A stretch of 64,000 bases of DNA from Dongia_A sp964542425 (GCA_964542425.1 CAZIUB010000022.1:20223-84222); one strand, 5' to 3'; positions 35,182 through 44,580 are shown, counted from the stretch's first letter. Notes: generated from the sequence alone by a model not told the origin. Translations and numbers: made by a program.

Positions 35182-35729
35182 GCGGCAATTCGCCCGCCCC
35201 CGGTCTCGCCCCCGGGCCGCCGATGGGCGCCGAGCACGACCACGACATCAAGGCGGTCGCCGACGAGCTCGCGGATCGCGGTTTCGTGGTTGCGCGGCTC
35301 GACAAACTGGTGAACTGGGCGCGAACCGGATCGCTATGGCCGATGACCTTCGGTCTCGCCTGCTGCGCGGTCGAGATGATGCACGCCTACATGGCGCGCT
35401 ATGATCTGGACCGATTTGGCGTGATGCCGCGCGGCTCCCCGCGCCAATCCGACGTGATGATCGTTGCCGGGACGCTGACCAACAAGATGGCCCCGGCGCT
35501 TCGCAAGGTCTATGACCAGATGGCCGAGCCGCGCTGGGTCATCTCGATGGGTTCCTGCGCCAATGGCGGGGGCTACTATCATTACTCCTATTCCGTGGTC
35601 AGGGGCTGCGATCGAATCGTGCCGGTCGATGTCTATGTCCCGGGCTGTCCACCGACCGCGGAGGCCTTGCTCTATGGCATCCTGCAACTGCAAAAAAAAA
35701 TCCGCCGCACCACCACCATCGCGCGCTAG
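35172..35729 (+). CDS. nuoB: NADH-quinone oxidoreductase subunit B
   Basis: Carries the terminal 4Fe-4S cluster N2 that reduces quinone. 185 residues. The four cluster Cys are visible in GLACCAVEMMH, SMGSCANGGG and VPGCPPTAEAL. It overlaps the end of nuoA: ATG 35172 has AGGGGG about 7 bases upstream, while the second ATG (35178) overlaps the nuoA stop as ATGA. A poly-A stretch encodes the C-terminal KK before the TAG stop. Followed by repeat copy B3 instead of directly by nuoC. Confidence 0.96.
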   Translation: MGMSGNSPAPGLAPGPPMGAEHDHDIKAVADELADRGFVVARLDKLVNWARTGSLWPMTFGLACCAVEMMHAYMARYDLDRFGVMPRGSPRQSDVMIVAGTLTNKMAPALRKVYDQMAEPRWVISMGSCANGGGYYHYSYSVVRGCDRIVPVDVYVPGCPPTAEALLYGILQLQKKIRRTTTIAR

Positions 35730-35744
35730 CGCGATCGAGGCTAA

Positions 35745-35885
35745 TGCCAACTTTCGAGAATGCGTGATACATGAACCACCCCGATGTCTTCACGAAAGTT
35801 GGCACATGTTACCCGATGATAATACCCGCTGGTGTGGACCGGCGGGGTAACATTGCCGAGTCAACCATCCGCGACGGCGGGTACT
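35745..35885 (+). repeat. Family B double-hairpin element, copy B3 (nuoB-nuoC)
   Basis: First hairpin TGCCAACTTTCG (35745-35756) with CGAAAGTTGGCA (about 35797-35808); second hairpin AATACCCGC with GACGGCGGGTACT ending 35885. Occupies nearly the whole nuoB-nuoC gap and ends at the nuoC start region. Confidence 0.88.
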
Positions 35886-35886
35886 G

Positions 35887-36519
35887 GTGAACCAAGCCAA
35901 CGCGATGACCGAAATCAGTCAGAAACTTACCGATCTCATCGTTGCCGGCCTGGGCCAGGCCATCAATGTGCCCGATTTGCGCCTGGGCGAATTGATGCTG
36001 ACCTGCCAACCCGGTGCCTTGCCTGGTGTTCTTGGCTTCCTGCGCGACCACCAGAGCTGCCAGTTCAAGATGCTGATCGATCTTTGCGGGGTTGATTATC
36101 CGGATCGAGAGAAGCGCTTTGAAATCGTCTATAATCTATTGAGTTTGAAGCATAATTTTAGAATTCGGGTGAAAGTTCCGGCAGCCGAGGACGAGGCGGT
36201 GCCCTCGATCGTGGATCTGTTTCCGGTCGCTGGCTGGTTCGAGCGAGAGGCCTACGATTTCTATGGCATCTTCTTCGAGGGCAATCCGGATCTCCGCCGA
36301 TTGCTGACGGATTACGGCTTCGACGGCCATCCGTTCCGCAAGGACTTTCCGCTGACCGGCTATGTCGAGGTCCGCTACGACGAGGAACAGAAGCGCGTGG
36401 TCTATGAGCCCGTGCGTCTGGTCCAGGAATTCCGCTCATTCGATTTCCTGAGTCCGTGGGAGGGGATGCTGCAACCCCGCGTGCTGCCGGGCGACGAGAA
36501 GGCCGGAAAGGCGAATTGA
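35887..36519 (+). CDS. nuoC: NADH-quinone oxidoreductase subunit C
   Basis: 30-kDa peripheral-arm subunit of complex I that packs against NuoD. About 210 residues. Signature ERE.YDFYGI in WFEREAYDFYGIFFEGNPDL, followed by RRLLTDYGFDGHPFRKDFPL. Start uncertain: GTG 35887 directly follows the GGCGGGTACT end of repeat B3, whereas ATG 35905 has no good site of its own. Overlaps nuoD by one base (TGATG). Confidence 0.95.
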   Translation: MNQANAMTEISQKLTDLIVAGLGQAINVPDLRLGELMLTCQPGALPGVLGFLRDHQSCQFKMLIDLCGVDYPDREKRFEIVYNLLSLKHNFRIRVKVPAAEDEAVPSIVDLFPVAGWFEREAYDFYGIFFEGNPDLRRLLTDYGFDGHPFRKDFPLTGYVEVRYDEEQKRVVYEPVRLVQEFRSFDFLSPWEGMLQPRVLPGDEKAGKAN

Positions 36520-37697
36520 TGGCCGAGACGCAGATCAAGCCGCTCACGCTGAATTTCGGGCCGCAGCACCCGGCCGCCCATGGCGTGCTGCGGATGGTCA
36601 TGGAATTGGACGGCGAGGTGGTGCGCCGGGTCGATCCCCATATCGGGCTTTTGCATCGCGGTACCGAGAAGCTGATCGAATACAAGACCTATCTGCAGGC
36701 GATCCCCTACTTCGATCGCCTGGACTATGTCTCGCCGATGTGCCAGGAGCACGCCTTCGTGCTGGCCGTGGAAAAGCTGCTGGGGTTAACGGTGCCCGCG
36801 CGCGGCCAATACATCCGGGTCATGTTCGACGAGATCACCCGCATTCTCAATCATCTGCTCAATGTCCCCGCCTTTGCCATGGATGTGGGCGCGATGACGC
36901 CCTTCCTGTGGGCGTTCGAGCAGCGGGAATTGCTGATGGAGTTCTATGAACGGGTGAGCGGGGCGCGCCTGCACGCGGCCTATTACCGACCGGGCGGCGT
37001 GCACCAGGATTTGCCGGCGGGGCTGCTGGACGACATCCTGGCATGGGCGGCGCGGTTCCCGAAGGTCATCGACGATATCGAGGGCCTGCTCACCAACAAT
37101 CGCATCTTCAAGCAGCGTCTGGTCGATATCGGCAATGTATCGGCTGAGGACGCGATCGCCTGGGGCTTCACCGGCCCGATGCTCCGGGCCTCGGGTGTGG
37201 CGTGGGATTTGCGCAAGGCGCAGCCCTACATGGTTTACGACAAGATGGATTTCGACATTCCGGTCGGGCGCAACGGCGATTGCTACGACCGATATCTGGT
37301 GCGCGTGGCCGAGATGCGGGAATCGCTGAAGATCATCAACCAATGCGCCCGCCAGATGCCCGGCGGCCCGGCGTCCACGGACGACCGCAAGGTGACGCCG
37401 CCGCCGCGCGGTGAGATGAAGAGCTCGATGGAGGCCCTGATCCATCACTTCAAGCTCTATACAGAGGGCGTTCATGTTCCGGCGGGCGAGACCTATACCG
37501 CAGTCGAGGCGCCCAAGGGCGAGTTTGGCGTGTATCTGGTCTCGGACGGCACCAACAGGCCCTATCGCTGCAAGATCCGGGCGCCGGGTTTTGCGCATCT
37601 GCAGGCCATGGATTTTTGCTGCAAGGGCCACATGCTGGCCGATTCCGTGGCGATCCTGGGCTCCATGGACATCGTCTTTGGCGAGGTCGATCGATGA
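36519..37697 (+). CDS. nuoD: NADH-quinone oxidoreductase subunit D
   Basis: 49-kDa subunit forming much of the quinone-binding cavity. 392 residues. NFGPQHPAAHGVLRM with the quinone-site His at about 22, RVDPHIGLLHRGTEKL, and the C-terminal DIVFGEVDR, the conserved end of NuoD, are all present. Start ATG 36519 shares a base with the nuoC stop; the nuoE ATG overlaps the nuoD stop. Confidence 0.97.
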   Translation: MAETQIKPLTLNFGPQHPAAHGVLRMVMELDGEVVRRVDPHIGLLHRGTEKLIEYKTYLQAIPYFDRLDYVSPMCQEHAFVLAVEKLLGLTVPARGQYIRVMFDEITRILNHLLNVPAFAMDVGAMTPFLWAFEQRELLMEFYERVSGARLHAAYYRPGGVHQDLPAGLLDDILAWAARFPKVIDDIEGLLTNNRIFKQRLVDIGNVSAEDAIAWGFTGPMLRASGVAWDLRKAQPYMVYDKMDFDIPVGRNGDCYDRYLVRVAEMRESLKIINQCARQMPGGPASTDDRKVTPPPRGEMKSSMEALIHHFKLYTEGVHVPAGETYTAVEAPKGEFGVYLVSDGTNRPYRCKIRAPGFAHLQAMDFCCKGHMLADSVAILGSMDIVFGEVDR

Positions 37698-38314
37698 GCG
37701 GCGCGCACAACCCTACACCCGATCAGCCCAAGAGCTTCTCTTTCACGGACGCGAACCGGTCGCTTGCCGATCGAATCATCGCCAAGTATCCGAAGGGCCG
37801 CGAAGCGAGCGCGGTACTGCCGCTCCTTGATCTGGCGCAGCGTCAGGCTGGGGGCTGGCTGCCGCTCTCCGCGATGGACAATGTCGCCCAGATCCTGGAG
37901 ATGGCGCCGATCCGGGTTTACGAGGTCGCCACTTTCTACACCATGTTCAATACCAATCCGGTTGGCCGGCATCTGGTTCAGGTTTGCCGCACGACGCCCT
38001 GCTGGCTGCTGGGCGCCGACAAGATGACCGAGACTTGCAAGCGCAAGCTTGGGATCGGATTGCAGGAGACGACCCCCGACGGCCAGTTCACCTTGGTCGA
38101 GGTCGAATGTCTGGGTGCGTGCGTCAACGCGCCGGTGGTGCAGATCAACGACGATTTCTACGAGGATCTCACGCCTGAGCGCCTCGAATGGTTGCTCGAC
38201 GAATTGAAAGCGGGACGCAAGCCAGCCCAAGGATCGCAGACTGGCCGCCGGGGCTCGGCCCCTGAAGGCGGGCAGACGACGCTCACGGACATGAACACTG
38301 GGGCGCCGAAATAG
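37694..38314 (+). CDS. nuoE: NADH-quinone oxidoreductase subunit E
   Basis: 24-kDa subunit with 2Fe-2S cluster N1a. 206 residues. Thioredoxin-like domain with cluster ligands in QVCRTTPCWLLGAD (two Cys) and VECLGACVNAP (two Cys), plus the N-terminal helical part YPKGREASAVLPLLDLAQRQ. A short hydrophilic C-terminal tail is typical of alphaproteobacteria. ATGA overlap with nuoD. Confidence 0.96.
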   Translation: MSGAHNPTPDQPKSFSFTDANRSLADRIIAKYPKGREASAVLPLLDLAQRQAGGWLPLSAMDNVAQILEMAPIRVYEVATFYTMFNTNPVGRHLVQVCRTTPCWLLGADKMTETCKRKLGIGLQETTPDGQFTLVEVECLGACVNAPVVQINDDFYEDLTPERLEWLLDELKAGRKPAQGSQTGRRGSAPEGGQTTLTDMNTGAPK

Positions 38315-38316
38315 CC

Positions 38317-39600
38317 ATGCTGAAGGACCAGGACCGCATCTTTCGCAATCTTTATGGCGAGCACGATTGGCGCTTGGTGGGCGCCAAGCGGCGCGGCACC
38401 TGGAGCGACACCAGGGATTTATTGGCCAAGGGTCGCGACGCGATCATCGACGAAGTAAAAAAATCCGATCTGCGCGGACGCGGCGGCGCCGGTTTCCCGA
38501 CCGCCCTCAAATGGTCGTTCATGCCCAAGCGATCCGATGGCAGGCCGGCCTATCTGGTGATCAACGCCGATGAATCCGAGCCCGGCACTTGCAAGGACCG
38601 CGAGATCATGCGGTTCGATCCGCATTTGCTTTTGGAAGGGTGCCTGATCGCCGGTTTCGCCATGGGTGCTTCGGCCTGTTACATCTACATTCGAGGCGAA
38701 TTCTACAACGAAGCCTCCAACCTCCAGGTAGCGATCGACGAGGCTCTAGCCGCCGGCCTCATTGGCAAGAACGCCTGCGGATCGGGCTATGATTTCGAGA
38801 TTTATCTGCATCGCGGCGCCGGGGCTTACATCTGCGGCGAGGAATCGGCGCTCATTGAAAGCCTGGAGGGCAAGAAGGGCCAACCACGGCTGAAGCCGCC
38901 CTTTCCGGCCGCCTGTGGCCTCTATGGCTGCCCGACCACGGTCAACAATGTGGAATCGATCGCCGTGGTGCCGGCCATCCTGCGCCGGGGCGGCGCCTGG
39001 TTCGCAGGCCTCGGCCGGCCGAAGAATACCGGCACCAAGCTGTTCTGCGTCTCCGGCCACATCAACCAGCCATGCACGGTCGAGGAGGAAATGGGCATTC
39101 CGCTCCGCGAGCTGATCGACCGGCATTGCGGTGGCGTGCGCGGGGGCTGGGACAATCTGCTGGCGGTCATTCCCGGCGGATCATCGGTGCCGATGCTACC
39201 CAAATCGATCTGCGATGACGTGCTGATGGATTTCGACAGCTTGCGCGCGGTGCAGTCCGGGCTCGGCACCGCGGCGGTGATCGTGATGGACCGCACGACC
39301 GATCTCGTCGAGGCGATTGCGCGGCTGGCGCATTTCTACATGCATGAGAGCTGCGGCCAATGCACGCCCTGCCGCGAGGGCACCGGATGGATGTATCGCA
39401 TCATGCGGCGCATGGTGAAGGGCGAGGCCGATGTCGCGGAGATCGACTTGCTGCTGGACGTGAGCAAGCAGATCGAGGGCCACACCATCTGCGCGCTGGG
39501 CGAGGCGGCGGCCTGGCCGATCCAGGGTTTGTTCCGCCATTTCCGGCCCGAGGTGGAGCACCGCCTGCGCGACCGCCGCGCCGCGCTGGCGGCTGAATAG
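38317..39600 (+). CDS. nuoF: NADH-quinone oxidoreductase subunit F
   Basis: 51-kDa subunit that binds NADH, FMN and 4Fe-4S cluster N3. 427 residues. NADH/FMN loops RGRGGAGFPTALKWSF and YLVINADESEPGTCKDR, and cluster Cys in ESCGQCTPCREG with the fourth in TICALGEAAA. Starts 2 bases after nuoE. Confidence 0.97.
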   Translation: MLKDQDRIFRNLYGEHDWRLVGAKRRGTWSDTRDLLAKGRDAIIDEVKKSDLRGRGGAGFPTALKWSFMPKRSDGRPAYLVINADESEPGTCKDREIMRFDPHLLLEGCLIAGFAMGASACYIYIRGEFYNEASNLQVAIDEALAAGLIGKNACGSGYDFEIYLHRGAGAYICGEESALIESLEGKKGQPRLKPPFPAACGLYGCPTTVNNVESIAVVPAILRRGGAWFAGLGRPKNTGTKLFCVSGHINQPCTVEEEMGIPLRELIDRHCGGVRGGWDNLLAVIPGGSSVPMLPKSICDDVLMDFDSLRAVQSGLGTAAVIVMDRTTDLVEAIARLAHFYMHESCGQCTPCREGTGWMYRIMRRMVKGEADVAEIDLLLDVSKQIEGHTICALGEAAAWPIQGLFRHFRPEVEHRLRDRRAALAAE

Positions 39601-39610
39601 GGCGCCGGCC

Positions 39611-41674
39611 ATGCCGAAAATGACCATCGACGGCGTCCAGATCGAGGTCCCAGCCGGGATCACCGTGCTGCAGGCCTGCGAGATGGCCGGCAAGGAGATC
39701 CCGCGCTTTTGTTATCACGAGCGGCTGTCGGTCGCCGGCAATTGCCGCATGTGCCTGGTCGAGCAGGAAAAGGCGCCCAAGCCGATCGCGAGCTGCGCCA
39801 TGCCGGTGGCCGAGGGCATGTCGATCAAGACCGATTCGCCCTTGGTGCACAAGGCCCGCAGCGGAGTGATGGAATTCCTGCTGATCAACCATCCGCTTGA
39901 TTGCCCGATCTGCGACCAGGGCGGCGAATGCGACCTCCAGGACCAGGCGATGGCCTTCGGGCATCATTCATCGCGCTATACCGAGGAAAAGCGCGCGGTC
40001 GCCGACAAGGATTTCGGGCCCCTGGTGAAGACTGTGATGACCCGCTGCATCCAATGCACGCGCTGCATTCGCTTCGCGACCGAGGTGGCCGGGGTGGAGA
40101 CACTGGGCGCCACCAGCCGGGGTGAGCATCTGGAAGTCACCACCTATGTCGGCAAGACCATCAACTCGGAATTGTCCGGCAATCTGATCGATTTGTGTCC
40201 GGTCGGCGCGCTCACTTCGAAGCCCTATGCCTTCGCCGCGCGGCCATGGGAGTTGCGCAAGACCGAGACCATCGACGCTCTGGACGCCACCGGCGCCAAC
40301 ATCCGGGTCGATGTTCGCGGCCGCGATCTGCTTCGCATCCTGCCGCGGATCAACGAGGACGTGAACGAGGAGTGGCTGGGCGACAAATCGCGCTTCTCGG
40401 TCGATGGTCTGAAGCGCCAGCGGCTGGACCGGCCCTATTTGCGCGAAGCCGGGAAATTGCGGCCGGCCAGTTGGGACCAAGCTTTCGCCGCCATTGCAAT
40501 GAAGACGCGCGGCATGTCGGGAACCAGGATGGCGGCGTTGGCCGGCGATCTGGCGGATGTCGAATCCATGTTCGCGCTCAAGGAATTGATGGAGGCGCTG
40601 GGATCGCCGCATCTGGATTGCCGGCAGGACGGTGCCAAGATCGATTCCGGCCATCGGGCTTCGTGGCTGTTTAATTCGACCATCGCCGGGATCGACAGGT
40701 GCGATGTGGTGCTGCTGATTGGAAGCAACCCGCGCTGGGAATCGCCAATCATCAACGCGCGCATCCGCAAGCGTTACTTGAAAGGCGGATTTCGCGCGGC
40801 TTCGATCGGACCCAGGCTGGATTTGACCTATCCTTGCGAGCATTTGGGCAATGGGCCGGAGACGTTGACGGCAATTACCGATGGTGCCCATCCCTTCGCC
40901 GCGATCTTGAAGAATGCCAAGTTGCCGATGCTGATCCTGGGGCAGGGCGTGCTTGCGCGCGCCGATGGCTGGGCGGTGTTGGGCCTGGCCCGGAGACTGG
41001 CCGATGCCTGCGGCGCCGTGCGCTCGGACTGGAACGGATTCAACGTGCTGCACCAGGCGGCGGCGCGCGTGGGCGGAATGGAAGTGGGTTTCGTGCCCGG
41101 GCCTGGCGGGCGTGACACCGGCGCCATCCTGGAGGGTGCCGGAAGGGGAGAGATCGATCTCGTCTATCTCCTGGGCGCCGACGAGATCGACACCGGGCGG
41201 CTCGGCAAGTCTTTCGTGATCTATCAGGGCCACCACGGCGATTCCGGGGCGCATCGCGCCGATGTGGCCTTGCCGGGTGCGGCCTATACCGAGAAATCGG
41301 GCATTTACGTCAATACCGAGGGCCGTCCGCAGATGGGCCAGGTGGCGGTGCTGCCGCCGGGCGAGGCGCGCGAGGATTGGGCGATCCTGCGCGCGCTGTC
41401 GGGCGTACTGGGCAAGACGCTTGCCTATGATTCGCTGGATCAATTGCGCCGGCGCCTGTTCGCGCGCGTGCCGCGCCTTGGGCGCCTGGGCCAGATCGAG
41501 CAGGCCGAGTGGGGCGCCTTCGGCGGCGAGGGTGCGCCGGAATCGCGGGCGTTCCAACACTCGATCGCCAATTACTACATGACCGATCCGATCAGCCGGG
41601 CCTCGGAAACCATGGCCCATTGCGTCGAAGCCTTCATGGGCGCCGGGGCCGGAAAGACCGGAACCCATGGCTAG
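39611..41674 (+). CDS. nuoG: NADH-quinone oxidoreductase subunit G
   Basis: 75-kDa subunit with clusters N1b, N4 and N5. 687 residues, the usual alphaproteobacterial length (lacking the extra N7 cluster motif). N1b Cys in CYHERLSVAGNCRMC and ASCA; N5 in HPLDCPICDQGGECDLQ (one His, three Cys); N4 in CIQCTRCIRF with the late LCPVGAL. The C-terminal half is a molybdopterin-oxidoreductase-like fold without the cofactor. Overlaps nuoH by 8 bases. Confidence 0.97.
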   Translation: MPKMTIDGVQIEVPAGITVLQACEMAGKEIPRFCYHERLSVAGNCRMCLVEQEKAPKPIASCAMPVAEGMSIKTDSPLVHKARSGVMEFLLINHPLDCPICDQGGECDLQDQAMAFGHHSSRYTEEKRAVADKDFGPLVKTVMTRCIQCTRCIRFATEVAGVETLGATSRGEHLEVTTYVGKTINSELSGNLIDLCPVGALTSKPYAFAARPWELRKTETIDALDATGANIRVDVRGRDLLRILPRINEDVNEEWLGDKSRFSVDGLKRQRLDRPYLREAGKLRPASWDQAFAAIAMKTRGMSGTRMAALAGDLADVESMFALKELMEALGSPHLDCRQDGAKIDSGHRASWLFNSTIAGIDRCDVVLLIGSNPRWESPIINARIRKRYLKGGFRAASIGPRLDLTYPCEHLGNGPETLTAITDGAHPFAAILKNAKLPMLILGQGVLARADGWAVLGLARRLADACGAVRSDWNGFNVLHQAAARVGGMEVGFVPGPGGRDTGAILEGAGRGEIDLVYLLGADEIDTGRLGKSFVIYQGHHGDSGAHRADVALPGAAYTEKSGIYVNTEGRPQMGQVAVLPPGEAREDWAILRALSGVLGKTLAYDSLDQLRRRLFARVPRLGRLGQIEQAEWGAFGGEGAPESRAFQHSIANYYMTDPISRASETMAHCVEAFMGAGAGKTGTHG

Positions 41675-42698
41675 CGGTTTCGATACCTACGTGCTGCCGA
41701 CGGCGATCATCATCGGCAAGATCGTCCTGATCGTCGGGCCGCTGCTGCTGGCGGTCGCCTATCTGACCTTGGCCGAGCGCAAGGTGTTAGCGGCGATGCA
41801 AATCCGGCGCGGTCCCAACGTGGTCGGGCCGTTCGGCCTGTTACAGCCGATCGCCGATGGCATCAAACTGTTCTTCAAGGAAACCATCATCCCTTCCGGC
41901 GCCAACCGCGTGGCCTTTCTGGTGGCGCCGATGATCACCTTCACGCTGAGCCTGATCGCCTGGGCGGTGATTCCCTTCGGCGATGGCGTGGTTCTGGCCG
42001 ACATCAATGTCGGTATCTTGTATTTGTTCGCGATTTCATCGCTCGGGGTCTATGGCGTGGTCATCGCGGGCTGGGCCTCCAATTCCAAGTACCCGTTCCT
42101 GGGCGCGCTGCGCTCGGCGGCACAGATGGTCTCCTACGAGGTCTCGATCGGGTTCGTCCTGGTGACGGTGCTGCTTTGCGCCGGCTCGCTCAACATCTCG
42201 GACATCGTGCGCTCGCAGCGCGACGTGTGGTACGTGATTCCGTTGCTGCCGATGGCGGTGGTGTTCTTCATCTCGGCGCTCGCCGAAACCAACCGGGCGC
42301 CCTTCGATTTGCCGGAAGCGGAATCGGAACTGGTCGCCGGCTATTTCTCCGAATACTCGGCGATGACCTTCGCGCTGTTCTTCCTCAGCGAATACGCCAA
42401 CATCTGGTTGATGAGCGCGATGACCACCATCCTCTTCCTGGGTGGTTGGCTGGCGCCGTTCAACATCGAGCCCTTCGCCGAGGGTAGCGCCTGGCAGATC
42501 GCCTGGCATGGGCTGTGGCTCGCCGCCAAGATCTCCTTCGTCGCCTTCTGCTTCCTGTGGGTGCGGGCGACATTCCCACGCTATCGCTACGATCAATTGA
42601 TGCGGCTCGGTTGGAAGGTGTTCCTGCCGTTTTCCTTGTTTTTCGTCGCGCTGACCGCTGGCGTGCTGGTCGGCTTCGATCTGTTGCCGAGGAACTGA
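41667..42698 (+). CDS. nuoH: NADH-quinone oxidoreductase subunit H
   Basis: Membrane subunit that completes the quinone chamber and links to proton pumping. 343 residues with about eight helices. Conserved loops AERKVLAAMQIRRGPNVVGP, LGALRSAAQMVSYEVSIG and AETNRAPFDLPEAESELVAG are intact. Overlaps nuoG, and nuoI begins 4 bases later. Confidence 0.97.
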   Translation: MASGFDTYVLPTAIIIGKIVLIVGPLLLAVAYLTLAERKVLAAMQIRRGPNVVGPFGLLQPIADGIKLFFKETIIPSGANRVAFLVAPMITFTLSLIAWAVIPFGDGVVLADINVGILYLFAISSLGVYGVVIAGWASNSKYPFLGALRSAAQMVSYEVSIGFVLVTVLLCAGSLNISDIVRSQRDVWYVIPLLPMAVVFFISALAETNRAPFDLPEAESELVAGYFSEYSAMTFALFFLSEYANIWLMSAMTTILFLGGWLAPFNIEPFAEGSAWQIAWHGLWLAAKISFVAFCFLWVRATFPRYRYDQLMRLGWKVFLPFSLFFVALTAGVLVGFDLLPRN

Positions 42699-42702
42699 GG
42701 CC

Positions 42703-43191
42703 ATGTCATTCATTTTCCGGACCGCCAGGAGCTTTCTGCTCGAGGAGTTGCTGAGCGGCTTGTGGTTGACACTGAGTTATGTGTTTAAGCCGAAAGTGAC
42801 GATCAATTACCCCTACGAGAAGGGGCCGCTTAGTCCGCGCTTCCGGGGCGAGCTTGCGCTCAGGCGCTACGCCAACGGCGAGGAGCGCTGCATTGCCTGC
42901 AAGCTGTGCGAAGCGGTGTGCCCGGCCCAGGCCATCACCATCGACGCCGAGCCGCGCGAGGACGGCAGCCGCCGCACCACGCGCTACGACATCGACCTGA
43001 CCAAGTGCATCTATTGCGGCTATTGCGCCGAGGCCTGCCCGGTGGATGCCATCGTCCTGGGACCGAATTTCGAATTCGCCGCCGAGACCCGCGAGGAACT
43101 CTTCTACAACAAGGAGAAGTTGCTGGCCAATGGCGATCGGTGGGAGGGGGAAATTGCCGCCAATCTGCGCGCCGATGCCCCCTATCGCTGA
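42703..43191 (+). CDS. nuoI: NADH-quinone oxidoreductase subunit I
   Basis: 23-kDa subunit with two 4Fe-4S clusters (N6a, N6b). 162 residues. Both ferredoxin motifs are present: CIACKLCEAVCPAQA and CIYCGYCAEACPVDA. Its stop lies 3 bases before the family C element C2, which separates it from nuoJ. Confidence 0.97.
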   Translation: MSFIFRTARSFLLEELLSGLWLTLSYVFKPKVTINYPYEKGPLSPRFRGELALRRYANGEERCIACKLCEAVCPAQAITIDAEPREDGSRRTTRYDIDLTKCIYCGYCAEACPVDAIVLGPNFEFAAETREELFYNKEKLLANGDRWEGEIAANLRADAPYR

Positions 43192-43194
43192 AGA

Positions 43195-43493
43195 GGCCCT
43201 GTTTACCAACTCGGTTTGGAGCTGCGATGACGAGATTTGATGCGAATGTGAGGCACCAAGGTCCCGCCGACGAAAGTCGGCCCTTCGGCCTCCGGTGCGA
43301 TGTGGGGCATCGGCGAGCCTTGGGCCAACGCCCGCAGGCGCGCAAATTCCGCCATCCCTTCGGGTTACGCGGGGGTGGCCGATTATCGGCGCCGAAATCC
43401 TCGACCATAGTCCCACTATGGCCATCGGCATTCGGCTTGATTCTCGACCACCCGCGCGGTAACGCAGCCCGAAACGAGTTGGTAAACAGGGCC
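43195..43493. repeat. Family C MITE-like element, copy C2 (nuoI-nuoJ)
   Basis: 299-bp element with perfect 19-bp terminal inverted repeats: GGCCCTGTTTACCAACTCG (43195-43213) and its complement (43475-43493). Internal palindromes include GGCCGATTATCGGC, CCATAGTCCCACTATGG and GGCCCTTCGGCC. Closely similar to C1 (17200-17503). It carries no transposase and interrupts what is normally a tight nuoI-nuoJ junction. The right end is followed by TAG. Confidence 0.9.
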
Positions 43494-43511
43494 TAGGACG
43501 CGGGTGAACGC

Positions 43512-44117
43512 ATGATCATTCAGGCCATCGCCTTCTACGCCTTCGCCACCATCGCCGTGGTATCCGCCACCTTGGTCGTGGTCAATCGCAATCCGGTCTT
43601 TTCGGTATTGTTCCTGATCCTGACCTTTTTCAACGCCGCCGGATTGTTCGTGCTGCTGGGGGCCGAGTTCCTGGCCATGATGCTGGTGGTTGTCTATGTG
43701 GGCGCGGTCGCCGTGCTGTTTCTGTTCGTGGTCATGATGCTGGACATCAATTTCGTGGAATTGCGCCAGGGTTTCGCGCGCCACGCCGGGGTTGCCGCCA
43801 TCGTCGGCCTGGTGCTGTTGGCCGAAATCACCTTCGCGGTCACGAGCGGCGCGCTGACGGGGCCGCCAGCGCCTGCCATCGACCAGCCGGCGCCGGCCGG
43901 CAGCACCAACACCGAGGCGTTGGGCGACATTCTCTATACCGATTACTTCTACATGTTCCAGGCCGCGGGGATGGTGCTCCTGGTGGCGATGATCGGGGCC
44001 ATCGTGCTCACCCACCGCGAACGCCAGGGCGTCAGGCGGCAAAAGATCGGGGATCAGCTGGCGCGGGACCGGCGATCGGTCGAGCTCAAGAAAATTCCCA
44101 CCGGTAGCGGAGCGTAG
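43512..44117 (+). CDS. nuoJ: NADH-quinone oxidoreductase subunit J
   Basis: Five-helix membrane subunit between NuoA and NuoK. 201 residues. Typical ND6-like sequence VVNRNPVFSVLFLILTFFNA, LLGAEFLAMMLVVVYVGAVA and the last helix GMVLLVAMIGAIVLTHRERQ. Starts 18 bp after the C2 element. Its TAG stop touches the left end of repeat B4. Confidence 0.95.
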   Translation: MIIQAIAFYAFATIAVVSATLVVVNRNPVFSVLFLILTFFNAAGLFVLLGAEFLAMMLVVVYVGAVAVLFLFVVMMLDINFVELRQGFARHAGVAAIVGLVLLAEITFAVTSGALTGPPAPAIDQPAPAGSTNTEALGDILYTDYFYMFQAAGMVLLVAMIGAIVLTHRERQGVRRQKIGDQLARDRRSVELKKIPTGSGA

Positions 44118-44258
44118 TGCCAATTTTCTGGAAAGCGATGCCTTTGAAAAATTCCCCTGCTTCGTCGAAAATTGGCACCTGTTGCCAAAGGATAATACCC
44201 GCCGGCGCGTACCGGCGGGCTCATTTGGCTCGATCAACCGTCGGCGACGGCGGGTACT
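44118..44258 (+). repeat. Family B double-hairpin element, copy B4 (nuoJ-nuoK)
   Basis: First hairpin TGCCAATTTTC with GAAAATTGGCA; second hairpin AATACCCGCCG with CGGCGGGTACT ending 44258. In this copy the first arm has T and the partner arm has A where the others have C and G, so pairing is preserved. Left edge touches the nuoJ stop TAG; ends 7 bases before the nuoK ATG. Confidence 0.88.
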
Positions 44259-44265
44259 GGGCGCC

Positions 44266-44574
44266 ATGAATATCGGCCTCGAACATTACTTGAGTGTGGC
44301 GGCGATCCTGTTCACGCTGGGTGTGTTCGGCATTTTCCTCAATCGCAAGAACGTCATCATCATCCTGATGTCGATCGAACTCATCCTGTTGTCGGTCAAC
44401 CTCAATCTGGTCGCGTTCTCGCATTTCCTGGGCGATCTCGTCGGCCAGGTTTTCGCCCTCATGGTGCTGACCGTGGCCGCGGCCGAGGCGGCGATCGGGC
44501 TCGCCATCCTGGTGGTCTATTTCCGCAACCGCGGATCGATCGCGGTCGAGGACCTCAATGTCATGAAGGGTTGA
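44266..44574 (+). CDS. nuoK: NADH-quinone oxidoreductase subunit K
   Basis: Three-helix membrane subunit (ND4L). 102 residues. The membrane Glu residues needed for proton transfer are in IILMSIELILLSVNLN and AAAEAAIGLAILVVYFR. ATG 44266; the nearest Shine-Dalgarno-like bases are GGCGGG at the end of repeat B4. Starts 8 bases after B4, and nuoL begins 6 bases downstream. Confidence 0.96.
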   Translation: MNIGLEHYLSVAAILFTLGVFGIFLNRKNVIIILMSIELILLSVNLNLVAFSHFLGDLVGQVFALMVLTVAAAEAAIGLAILVVYFRNRGSIAVEDLNVMKG

Positions 44575-44580
44575 TTCTAG

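Noticed and set aside
39968..41668. 566-codon open frame on the - strand opposite nuoG
   Set aside because: Nothing in its translation matches a protein family, it is fully opposite a certain gene, and GC-rich coding DNA commonly leaves such antisense frames open.
43227..43496. Shared open frame inside both family C copies (MTRFDAN...)
   Set aside because: Similarity follows the DNA similarity of the element, the frame ends differ between copies, and there is no ribosome-binding site or domain.
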